Below, in pieces: positions 1-6,526 of a stretch of DNA of 12,299 nt (positions are counted from its first letter, which is position 1; each line of letters starts with the position of its first letter). The position numbers and the translations under genes were made by a program. The stretch is from UBA2206 sp049303905 (lineage in GTDB: Bacteria > Patescibacteriota > Minisyncoccia > Moranbacterales > UBA2206): the NCBI GenBank assembly GCA_049303905.1, contig JBAQNP010000026.1, positions 1 to 12,299 on the forward strand, written 5' to 3'. The notes beneath the pieces were generated by a model that worked only from the letters and a program-made list of their open reading frames with translations, ran no database searches and was not told where the DNA came from.

Positions 1-24
1 CCAATGAACATTTTTGGTGCTGCA

Positions 25-88
25 TAGTGATAATGATAATTTTTAATTTTTGTTTTACCCCCGTGGGTATATTATCTCATTATCACTA
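25..88. repeat. Nested inverted repeats at the left edge
   Basis: TAGTGATAATGA (25-36) is the exact inverse complement of TCATTATCACTA (77-88). Pairing can continue through TAAT/ATTA after a two-base bulge. Inside is a second stem, TACCC (56-60) with GGGTA (65-69), around CCGT. The two nested stems form a 64-base structure with no adjoining T-tract. It could be a two-stem RNA, a protein-binding operator for the gene to the left, or the scar of a small element. Confidence 0.6.
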
Positions 89-135
89 AACAGAATCAAA
101 TTTAATCAAACGCGTAAGTCCTAATATCACAAAAT

Positions 136-150
136 CAAGAAAAAATCTTG
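136..150. repeat. Small hairpin
   Basis: CAAGA (136-140) and TCTTG (146-150) form a perfect 5-bp stem with a five-A loop on the plus strand (five T on the minus). A short T-rich stretch follows on the minus strand. It is a weak, low-GC structure that might help end the operon's transcript, but it is not a convincing intrinsic terminator. Confidence 0.35.
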
Positions 151-203
151 GTGGGTGGGGGACAAAAAAACAGGCTTTCATTTCCCGCTTTTTGCTTTAT
201 AAG

Positions 204-260
204 CTTTATGGACTTTATGGACTTAATGGACTTAATAGACTTTATGAACTTTATAGACTT
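204..260. repeat. 9-bp tandem repeat downstream of the operon
   Basis: Six consecutive 9-base units (204-212, 213-221, 222-230, 231-239, 240-248, 249-257) plus a CTT start of a seventh. The consensus is CTTTATGGA on the plus strand; units 1 and 2 are identical and the others differ at one to three positions. It begins only a few bases beyond the last stop codon. An open frame across it on the plus strand encodes only a degenerate FMDFMDLMDL-type string and is not a gene. The likely interpretation is an intergenic minisatellite able to vary in copy number. Confidence 0.85.
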
Positions 261-264
261 CCCA

Positions 265-612
265 TTATTTATTCAACCGAAAAATATCCTCCACGTTTTC
301 CAGATTTTTTTCAAATTCAGCACTTCTGGCGTTTGATTCATTGATGACTTTTTGAAAATTTTCCCGACTAAAAACAGTTTCACTTTTGCTTTGTTTCACT
401 TCCATATATTCTTTGACGCGTGCGTCATTCCACTCGGAATGAAATATGTAGGCATACCAAATAAAAACTAAATAGATTGCAGAAAAAAATAGAATCAAAA
501 GCAGAAAAAATTGCGCTTTTTTGAAAAAGAAAGTTCCTGCACTTCGACGTATCGTCGACACATTTAGAAATTTTTGCAAATCCTTCAAATCAATTTTCAG
601 ATCTATTTTCAT
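265..612 (-). CDS. Small one-pass membrane protein of unknown function, last gene of the pilus operon
   Basis: I do not recognise this 115-residue protein. About 32 N-terminal residues are basic/amphipathic and begin with a small internal duplication (KIDLKIDLK). One strong membrane helix lies at about 33-57 (FFLLLILFFSAIYLVFIWYAY). The remaining 58 residues are highly charged and likely helical (DARVKEYMEVKQ, SAEFEKNLENVEDIF). There is no lipobox, so it is not a PilP lipoprotein. By the positive-inside rule the tail should lie outside the cytoplasm. The gene starts 5 bp after the pilO stop, so it is surely in the same operon, and its architecture (short cytoplasmic part, one helix, helical exterior) echoes PilN and PilO without their ferredoxin domain. 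It may be an accessory subunit of the alignment complex; that is inference from position. Confidence 0.75.
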   Translation of the reverse strand: MKIDLKIDLKDLQKFLNVSTIRRSAGTFFFKKAQFFLLLILFFSAIYLVFIWYAYIFHSEWNDARVKEYMEVKQSKSETVFSRENFQKVINESNARSAEFEKNLENVEDIFRLNK

Positions 613-617
613 AGTTG

Positions 618-1277
618 TTATCTTTGTGTATAAACTATAGCATTTATAGCGCTCACGATAGTTTCTTTGGCATTATTTTTATTTTCATCCTTCTTATCAG
701 AAAACATACTTGTATTACCTGTAGTATCCTCTATGGTTTGTTTTTTAGAATTTATAGAAATTATATTTACATAGAAATGTCCACTCTCCAGCATATGAAC
801 AAAATTAAGTAAGCTTTGATAATCACCTCGAAGATTGATTTGCATAGGAAAATAACTGGTATAAACAATGTCATCCATCACGCCCTTTTGTTCCTTATTT
901 TTCTTGGCGCTAGCTTTTATTTTTTCCACCTCTTTTGGATCAACCTGATCACCAATTTTTAGATCAATTATATTGCCGGACTTTTGCGCAATCGAATCAA
1001 TGCTTTCTATGAAACTTATCTCACTGCCAGGACTAAGAATCACATCCACTGAATTTTTTTGCGCTTTGAAATCTTCCCAGTCCTTGTTCATCTGAGGCAA
1101 ATTTCCAAGCTTAGTATCTTCTATTTTCTGATCCACTATCTTTTCTTGAATTTGAGTTGAAATTGATTTCGTTTTGGTAATCAAAGGAAGCACCAAAAAA
1201 TATACTACGACTGAAAAAACCACCGCGTAGCCCAAAATAATAAGCGTTAATTTATTTTTCTTCCAAATTTCTTTCAT
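618..1277 (-). CDS. pilO: Type IV pilus alignment protein PilO
   Basis: A bitopic inner-membrane partner of PilN, 219 residues from the chosen ATG (MKEIWKKNKLTL). A short basic cytoplasmic tail, one membrane helix (about 10-33), a coiled-coil region (36-75) and a C-terminal ferredoxin-like domain (about 85-219) match the family. A stretch of Lys/Glu (EVEKIKASAKKNKEQKG, about 116-132) forms a charged loop inside the head. A TTG at 1292 would add five residues, but the ATG overlapping the pilN stop as TAATG gives the usual coupled arrangement and a normal PilO N-terminus. No PilP lipoprotein follows, which fits a cell without an outer-membrane secretin. Confidence 0.9.
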   Translation of the reverse strand: MKEIWKKNKLTLIILGYAVVFSVVVYFLVLPLITKTKSISTQIQEKIVDQKIEDTKLGNLPQMNKDWEDFKAQKNSVDVILSPGSEISFIESIDSIAQKSGNIIDLKIGDQVDPKEVEKIKASAKKNKEQKGVMDDIVYTSYFPMQINLRGDYQSLLNFVHMLESGHFYVNIISINSKKQTIEDTTGNTSMFSDKKDENKNNAKETIVSAINAIVYTQR

Positions 1278-1828
1278 TAGTTTTTTAGACAATTTTTATC
1301 AATACTTAAATCTATTTGAAAAACAATATCACTTTTCCCTACCAAATCAGCCAATGGCAAATTTACATTCGTAAAACATTTTTCACTATTTAATTTATCC
1401 TTAAACAACATCAGATTATCGCGCGTATCAGAAATCCCCCCGAGGCTAACCAAATAGTCATTTGTGACTACTGAAATTATTTTTATCCCGGGGAAAATTA
1501 AACTATTTATTTTTACAAACATCTTCGACCAATACAACTGACTGTTTTTTATGGAAATAACATCCGTCAAGTTTCGATTAGCTTGGCTGAAATTTGCGTC
1601 CAGTTCCTTGATTTTGTCATATTTCCCACTGTTCTCATTTTTCTTTTCCGCCGTTAAGGTTGAATTTAAATTTAGATTTAAAATATAGTTGAAAATCAAA
1701 AGCATACCCAAGAAAACTGCCAGAATAACTGTCAGAAAAATTTCTATTCGAATGGTCGCCGTCAATTGATTCTTCTTGGAAATTTCTTCCTTTTTTTCCG
1801 GCGATATTAAGTTAAGTTTAATCTCCAT
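1277..1828 (-). CDS. pilN: Type IV pilus alignment protein PilN
   Basis: A bitopic inner-membrane protein of 183 residues. The N-terminal cytoplasmic peptide MEIKLNLISPEKKEE is the PilN motif (usually INLLP) that inserts into a groove on PilM; the Leu-Asn-Leu core is kept. One membrane helix lies at about 29-50, followed by a coiled-coil-like stretch (55-95, containing KKNENSGKYDKIKELDANF) and a small alpha/beta ferredoxin-like domain to the end. It pairs with PilO to form the alignment complex. It starts inside pilM (11-base overlap). A GAGAG about 7 bases before its ATG is the nearest thing to a Shine-Dalgarno site in the operon. Its stop shares one base with the pilO start (TAATG). Confidence 0.92.
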   Translation of the reverse strand: MEIKLNLISPEKKEEISKKNQLTATIRIEIFLTVILAVFLGMLLIFNYILNLNLNSTLTAEKKNENSGKYDKIKELDANFSQANRNLTDVISIKNSQLYWSKMFVKINSLIFPGIKIISVVTNDYLVSLGGISDTRDNLMLFKDKLNSEKCFTNVNLPLADLVGKSDIVFQIDLSIDKNCLKN

Positions 1829-2894
1829 AATCAGTCTCTCTCATAGCTAATCCAATAGACACAACATAACGCATTGCATCTGCTTGGCTTATCTTGGGCA
1901 ATTTATTAGCTAAATTTAAATTTATCCAGGGATCTCCCAATATTATTTCGGTGGAAATTTTTGTTTTCAAATAAGTCAAAAGACCTTTGAGATTGGAACC
2001 ACCACCAGTCAAAATAATTTTTTCTATTTCCGGATGACTTTTGGACATATTTTGATAGAAGTCCATCGTCCTCTCAATTTCCACCGCTAGATTTTCCAAA
2101 AGAGAACCGATTGAATTCAAAACAGAATTGTTCCCAGCAGAATTTTCTATCCCTTCGGTAATTTTTATTTTTTCCGCTTCCTCTTTTCGGAAATTCATAT
2201 TACTAGAAATTTCTTCTGTGATACCAGAAGAAGAAAAAGGAATGCTAGAGGTGAAATATGGGATATTTCCTTCAGTGACAGTGAAACTAGTTTTGTTCGA
2301 ACCAATATCTACAATCAAAAAAATATTTTCTGCCTTGGCATCCTTAGCAATCAAACTTCGAGTTGATGCCACTGACTCAACTTCCATACCACAAACTTCC
2401 AATCCACAATCTGTCAAAATTTCTGAAAGCTTATCCACAAAATCTTTGCCTACGGCTGCCGTTAAAACATTTTGCTTTCCTTCAGATTTATCCAAAAATT
2501 GCCAATCATAATAAACCTGTTCCAACGCTAGTGGAGTGCTAGCTTCGATTTCCCATTTTATCGCTTCTCCGGCCTCATCGTTACTCATTTCTGGAATAGT
2601 GACCGCCCGCAAAAATACTTTCGATTCTGGCAAAGAGCAAATCACTTTCTTAGTGTTAATTTTTTTGGGACCGGCTGAGATTAGAAGTTTTTTAATTATC
2701 TCAACAACTTTTTCGCGATTAATTATTTCTCCGTTTTCAACACAGCCTAATGGAATTTCACTTACTCCAAAACTTCTTATCTCATCTTTCCCTCCTTTTT
2801 TTTCTAATTGAAAAACTTTCACTGATAGATCACTGATATCCAAACTAAAATATTTTTCATTCAAACTGATTATCTCCTTATTCCAAAAAGCCAT
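1818..2894 (-). CDS. pilM: Type IV pilus alignment protein PilM (actin-like)
   Basis: A 358-residue cytoplasmic actin/FtsA-fold ATP-binding protein that binds the N-terminus of PilN and couples the membrane subcomplex to the motor. The phosphate-1 loop SLDISDLSVKV (17-27), phosphate-2 motif VDIGSNKTSF (195-204) and adenosine motif ILTGGGSNLKG (294-304) are all present. The PilM-typical GDPW (320-323), MSNDEAGEAIKWEIEASTPL (103-121) and RTMDFYQN (275-282) are also there. The length matches the family. It starts 33 bp after the PilX-like gene and overlaps pilN by 11 bases, a sign of translational coupling. No transmembrane segment is seen. Nothing is missing. Confidence 0.96.
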   Translation of the reverse strand: MAFWNKEIISLNEKYFSLDISDLSVKVFQLEKKGGKDEIRSFGVSEIPLGCVENGEIINREKVVEIIKKLLISAGPKKINTKKVICSLPESKVFLRAVTIPEMSNDEAGEAIKWEIEASTPLALEQVYYDWQFLDKSEGKQNVLTAAVGKDFVDKLSEILTDCGLEVCGMEVESVASTRSLIAKDAKAENIFLIVDIGSNKTSFTVTEGNIPYFTSSIPFSSSGITEEISSNMNFRKEEAEKIKITEGIENSAGNNSVLNSIGSLLENLAVEIERTMDFYQNMSKSHPEIEKIILTGGGSNLKGLLTYLKTKISTEIILGDPWINLNLANKLPKISQADAMRYVVSIGLAMRETDYGD

Positions 2895-2927
2895 AATTTT
2901 TTATTTTGTTTTACACTTACTATTCTA

Positions 2928-4391
2928 TTATATTTCTTCCCATAAATCAATTGAATATTGCGAACCAGTCGGAAAATATGGCGGAGGATAATAGAGCAAA
3001 TTGTTATCGAAATTCAAAATTCGATTAGTATAGCCTGTGCCATCAGTATAAGCAAACCCGTAACGAAGGTTGGTCGCTAAAGATCCGTTTATTGTGATGG
3101 TGTTTCGATGATCAGTTGTCCAGCCGTCACAAATCCATAACCACCAAACTTTATGCCAAGAAACACACCAAGTTCCATATTGTTTTCTTCCTACTCTTCC
3201 ACTTTGTGCTAAAAGTGCCGCATCTATTGTTAGAAAATTTTGACTATCCCTTATTACTTCAATATCTTTTTGAGCAATAATACCAATAATATCTTTCCCA
3301 TCAAAATTAGTGTAAAGAATATTATTCATCCCAATATAAACATTCTCCCCGACAATAGAAACTTTTTTGTTATTTACAGTACCCTCAACCCATACATTAT
3401 CTTCTACAAAAACTATTCCTGCATTTGGAATCGTATATGTAGTTGTTGCACTTTCGCTGGTTATTGAATTTGAAGATGTATCATAATTCAAAACAGTTCG
3501 CACATCCATTGTACCGTCGGTTTTCAAAATTATATGTCTGCCATAATTACTGTTGTCAAAATATATTCCATGCCCTGATTGCGCTTCAGTTTTCATAAAA
3601 GCCAAATCAGAAGAAACTCCTGTAAAACTAACTTCCGCCACGGGAAATTCTCGACCAATCGCAAAGACATCGCTTCGGGTCATAACTGAATTAGTTGGCG
3701 CTTCAAGCGAACGATATGTATCATTTACTCCAGTGGCTGGAGGAATATTCACATGAGTGTGCACGCCAAACTCGTTGCCTCCACTATGATCAGGATCATC
3801 GAAAGTTGTCATCAAACTTGAAACAATATTGTGTGCTAATCCATCAAAACGAATTCCTTTGTTGGAATGAATTTTTCCGAAAACTTCTGTTCCCTGACCA
3901 AAACGCATAAAATCATTAGCCAACACTGCATACTCACTCCAAGATGGACGGCGAAATCTCACCTGCACTGTTCTTTTTAAATTTGGTTCCTTATTTGTCC
4001 AGCCAGTTGATTTGACCACCACAATAGTTGAGCCTGAGGTTGGTCGTTCGGCTTCAATAGAATATGATCCAATTATTCCACCTTCGGGATCACTAAAGGT
4101 TTTTTCATATGGAGAATCCACGCCTAACGGACTTCCATTTTGCCAAAAATCATCTACCTCTCGCGCTGTCTTTCCCGCAGTTTGATGAGCGAGATACCAG
4201 CGATAAAAATATATTCCCGCTTCCGCAATTTGAAAGGCCTCTTCTTTTTGTGCTCGATTAGCGCTGAATTTAAGCTGGCTGGTAATGTAGCCCAGCATTG
4301 AAGTCAAAATAATCATCACAATTGCCATGATTATGAGCGCATACGCCAATGCGCTGCCAGATTTTTTATTTTTTATTTTTTTATAAATCAT
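2928..4391 (-). CDS. PilX/GspK-like pilus protein with predicted beta-helix body
   Basis: A 487-residue membrane-anchored protein. Its start, KKSGSALAYALIIMAIVMIIL, is a pilin-like helix after a short basic leader. A small-residue processing site after G12 is plausible, but the +5 Glu is missing (Y17), as in PilX and GspK relatives. The following EEAFQIAEAGIYFYRWYLA (50-68) is the typical PilX_N A-x-x-AEAG motif. The long C-terminal part has short repeated strands (residues 280-400, for example VFVEDNVWVEGTVNNKKVSIVGENVYIG), suggesting a beta-solenoid. A tryptophan-rich stretch follows (W408, W412, W416, W417, W419, W424), enclosed by the protein's only cysteines, C409 and C421. The tail YYPPPYFPTGSQY precedes the acidic WEEI end. 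It probably sits at the pilus tip with the two minor pilins. The body is of unassigned function, so the role is inferred. Confidence 0.85.
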   Translation of the reverse strand: MIYKKIKNKKSGSALAYALIIMAIVMIILTSMLGYITSQLKFSANRAQKEEAFQIAEAGIYFYRWYLAHQTAGKTAREVDDFWQNGSPLGVDSPYEKTFSDPEGGIIGSYSIEAERPTSGSTIVVVKSTGWTNKEPNLKRTVQVRFRRPSWSEYAVLANDFMRFGQGTEVFGKIHSNKGIRFDGLAHNIVSSLMTTFDDPDHSGGNEFGVHTHVNIPPATGVNDTYRSLEAPTNSVMTRSDVFAIGREFPVAEVSFTGVSSDLAFMKTEAQSGHGIYFDNSNYGRHIILKTDGTMDVRTVLNYDTSSNSITSESATTTYTIPNAGIVFVEDNVWVEGTVNNKKVSIVGENVYIGMNNILYTNFDGKDIIGIIAQKDIEVIRDSQNFLTIDAALLAQSGRVGRKQYGTWCVSWHKVWWLWICDGWTTDHRNTITINGSLATNLRYGFAYTDGTGYTNRILNFDNNLLYYPPPYFPTGSQYSIDLWEEI

Positions 4392-4409
4392 AATAATTCA
4401 AATTTATAG

Positions 4410-4446
4410 TTCGTAGATTCGTTTTTGTTTCGTAGTTTCGCATCGG
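4410..4446. repeat. Second pair of 19-bp direct repeats
   Basis: TTCGTAGATTCG (4410-4421) and TTCGTAGTTTCGCATCGGTT (4429-4448) start 19 bases apart. They match the pair after pilC in unit sequence, spacing and the terminal CATCGG. They lie between the PilW-like gene's stop and the PilX-like gene's start. The copies are slightly diverged, so the two sites are not a recent assembly duplicate. Confidence 0.72.
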
Positions 4447-4450
4447 TTTT

Positions 4451-5095
4451 TTATTGCACCCGATCATAATCATTCAAATTTCTCATTTCAGCAAATGATT
4501 GAATTTTGATATTGTTTGGCAATTTATTTGGGTTGGTGTTAACTTCTAAAAATATTTTCATAAGCCTAATATCCACCAAATGACTAGCTACAGGTGTAGT
4601 CAACGGATTATTAACTATATCTCCAGGATAATCTTTATTATAATAGTAGAAAATTGGTTCGTCGGATGCATTAACTACATTAGAAATTAGGGTAATCACC
4701 TGCTGATCACTGGCTGGATAAGTTTTTGGCAAGGTAACCGTTGGATTTGTGACTCCCATTAAAATATTCGAACCTGATTTATAGAAATGTAATCTTTCCG
4801 TGGCTCCATCTTTATCATAATCAGAAAAAAGCACTAAATCATTACCATCGGCTGATTTAATTGGATAAGCTCCATCATCTGCTTGTTTAGTTCTCCTGAT
4901 ATAATCCACAATTTTATTCACGCCTTGAGAAGCATTCATTGAGGATTGCCCCATTTCCAAAACATAGGAGTTGGTTTTCCAAGTCTTGGAAAAAAGAAGC
5001 GTAAAACCAGCAATGCCCATTGTAAAAATTGCGATAGACATCATCATTTCAATTAATGTGAGTCCTCTTAAATTATTTTTTGTATTTTTTTTCAT
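4451..5095 (-). CDS. Minor prepilin, PilW/GspJ-like
   Basis: A 214-residue prepilin-type protein. The class III signal peptide NNLRGLTLIEMMMS is cut after G11, leaving L12 at +1 and Glu at +5 (E16). The hydrophobic helix continues to about residue 35 and is followed by a polar head domain. The segment SSMNASQGVNKIVDYIRRTKQAD (about 52-74) resembles the post-helix region of PilW/GspJ-type minor pilins. DNDLVLF-type strands and the patch DYDKDGATERLHFYK (92-106), with its acidic DxDxDG stretch, could form a calcium-type loop. It begins 11 bp after the preceding prepilin and should be processed by a PilD peptidase encoded elsewhere. It likely joins the other two pilin-like proteins in a priming complex. 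The family is clear; the exact subunit is not. Confidence 0.85.
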   Translation of the reverse strand: MKKNTKNNLRGLTLIEMMMSIAIFTMGIAGFTLLFSKTWKTNSYVLEMGQSSMNASQGVNKIVDYIRRTKQADDGAYPIKSADGNDLVLFSDYDKDGATERLHFYKSGSNILMGVTNPTVTLPKTYPASDQQVITLISNVVNASDEPIFYYYNKDYPGDIVNNPLTTPVASHLVDIRLMKIFLEVNTNPNKLPNNIKIQSFAEMRNLNDYDRVQ

Positions 5096-5106
5096 TTTAG
5101 TAAAAA

Positions 5107-6480
5107 TTAAACAGCCAATAATTCAACCGATTCCACTTTAAGCTCCCCGTTATTTATTTCGATTTCCCCAGAAATTTCTCGATAGCCATCCGCTGTAATT
5201 TTTAGGTTATACGTTCCATCTTCAAGTGGAGTGCTTTCGGTTTTTGGAAAAAAAGACGTACCATTTCCATCGGTAGTAGTGTCTTCACTATATCCAGAAG
5301 CATTGCTAACTTCAACTTTCGCGCCAATGAACGGCTCAATACTTCCCGCTGTTCTCACTTTGATTAAAGCTGATGTCACATTTTTCGATGCTAATACAAC
5401 TTTCAAATTCAAATTTTGTTCAGATGAAAGTGAAATCGGAGGGGCGCTATCCGTTCCGATAAATTCATAATCCGAGGTTGGATTAGTAAATTCAAAAAAA
5501 TATTGTCCAGGACTAATTGAATTATATTCTTTTTCTCCGGAAGAATTTGTCTGACTAGTTTCATCTAAATTATAAACAGGCAAATAAGGATATTCTGCCT
5601 TTGTCCCAATCTTCCTTCCTCCTTTTAAGGTAAAATTAATATCTGCGATAGAATTTCCAAAATAATCCTGAGTAGTTATTTTTAAGTCAGCCGTTTTATT
5701 TAGTGCAATGTCTGCTGGATTCATTGAGCCAGCCACGACTGAAGCGTGAGTATTAACTGGATTGTAATCAGTATCTGGATAAGCCGGATAAGTCTCTACT
5801 GTTTCATAGCCAGATTTAGAAACTTTTATTTTGTATTTTTGAATCGATTCTTTAACTCCAACAATTCTAATATTACCAGAATCATCTGTTTGTCTAGTTT
5901 CATTAAAACCCAAATCTGAGTTAGTAACTTCTACGGTCGCCTGAGGAACTCCTGCGCCACCATCTTGATCGCTAAAAATATTTATCGACAATATTCCGTC
6001 GCCCGAAGTGGCTGCTTCGAGCCCTGGTGGAACAAATCGAGAAAGCAAAAATACACTGCCGGCATCAATGCCACCACCACCCCAAGAAACCGTCACTTTC
6101 ACTATTTTGTAATCTTTATAGGCAGTGTCATTGGGGCTACCGCCCAAGGTTCCGTCAAATGAATCATCCACATAAGCCGCTAAAGTATGCACATGATAGT
6201 TTCTACCATTCTCCGCCACATCCTCGTCTTGTGGAATGTTTCCTGCGCAAGCTCCATTTTGAATACCCACACTGTCATATGGCAAATTTCTGGCAATTTC
6301 CATTTTTTCATTGGCCAGAGCAATGGCTCCAAGTCGATTTTTGGAAAAAATAATATATCTTGTCCCAACACTGATGACTTGGTAGAAAGTAATAGTTATT
6401 AGAGAAAAAATAAACAACAAAACCAACGCTTCGATCAATGTAAATCCTGCTTTGTTTTTTTTGTTTTTTAATAATTCCAT
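5107..6480 (-). CDS. Large modular minor prepilin with three tandem beta-sandwich-like domains
   Basis: A 457-residue pilin-like protein. The N-terminus is a class III signal peptide, cut between G12 and F13 of KNKAGFTLIEALV, with the methylated Phe at +1 and Glu at +5 (E17). The hydrophobic helix runs to about residue 37. A PilV/GspI-like head follows (GAIALANEKMEIARNLPY at 51-68 is typical). Three consecutive units of roughly 100 residues then resemble carboxypeptidase-regulatory/Ig-like beta-sandwich domains (about 163-262, 264-363, 370-457). Domains 1 and 3 keep the usual pattern of a V-E-V-strand, a T(D)xxG turn and a Y-x-(I/L)-K-(I/V)-(S/T)-(K/A)-x-G-Y end. The upstream ATG at 6501 lies in the 19-bp repeat and would add MRIYEKH, so I use 6480. 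Probably a tip or surface pilin with adhesive modules; the ligand is unknown. Confidence 0.88.
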   Translation of the reverse strand: MELLKNKKNKAGFTLIEALVLLFIFSLITITFYQVISVGTRYIIFSKNRLGAIALANEKMEIARNLPYDSVGIQNGACAGNIPQDEDVAENGRNYHVHTLAAYVDDSFDGTLGGSPNDTAYKDYKIVKVTVSWGGGGIDAGSVFLLSRFVPPGLEAATSGDGILSINIFSDQDGGAGVPQATVEVTNSDLGFNETRQTDDSGNIRIVGVKESIQKYKIKVSKSGYETVETYPAYPDTDYNPVNTHASVVAGSMNPADIALNKTADLKITTQDYFGNSIADINFTLKGGRKIGTKAEYPYLPVYNLDETSQTNSSGEKEYNSISPGQYFFEFTNPTSDYEFIGTDSAPPISLSSEQNLNLKVVLASKNVTSALIKVRTAGSIEPFIGAKVEVSNASGYSEDTTTDGNGTSFFPKTESTPLEDGTYNLKITADGYREISGEIEINNGELKVESVELLAV

Positions 6481-6486
6481 ATGTTT

Positions 6487-6523
6487 TTCGTAGATTCGCA
6501 TTTCATTCGTAGATTCGCATCGG
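6487..6523. repeat. Pair of 19-bp direct repeats after pilC
   Basis: TTCGTAGATTCGCAT occurs at 6487-6501 and again at 6506-6520, a spacing of 19 bases, followed by CGG. The pair fills almost the whole gap between the pilC stop and the next gene's start. A related pair with the same spacing sits at 4410-4446, after another gene of the operon. The repeat contains an ATG in the minus direction that extends the next reading frame by seven residues, a false start. Confidence 0.75.
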
Positions 6524-6526
6524 TTA

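Larger units (their letters stand above)
1..264. other. Non-coding region after the pilus operon
   Basis: No believable gene is seen on either strand. The region holds the nested inverted repeat, the small hairpin, a G-rich stretch on the plus strand (about 149-163) and the 9-bp tandem repeat. A clear terminator for the operon is lacking, so transcription may run on leftward past the window or stop by another means. Confidence 0.6.

Noticed and set aside
149..163. Possible G-quadruplex in the G-rich stretch
   Set aside because: Only three G-tracts of unequal length are present, short of the four needed for an intramolecular quadruplex.
204..260. CRISPR array
   Set aside because: The units are 9 bases and directly contiguous with no spacers, so this is a simple tandem repeat.
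148..336. Plus-strand open frame encoding a repeated FMDFMDLMDL-type string
   Set aside because: Its low-complexity part is the translation of the 9-bp tandem repeat and its end overlaps the real gene at 265-612 on the other strand. There is no ribosome site or recognisable domain.
6180..6371. Open frame on the minus strand inside the large prepilin
   Set aside because: It lies in another frame of a well-supported gene, has no domain, and is a shadow of the coding sequence.
6481..6501. Longer start of the large prepilin at 6501 (adds MRIYEKH)
   Set aside because: The added codons are exactly the 19-bp repeat read as protein. The ATG at 6480 gives a normal short basic leader before the prepilin cleavage site.
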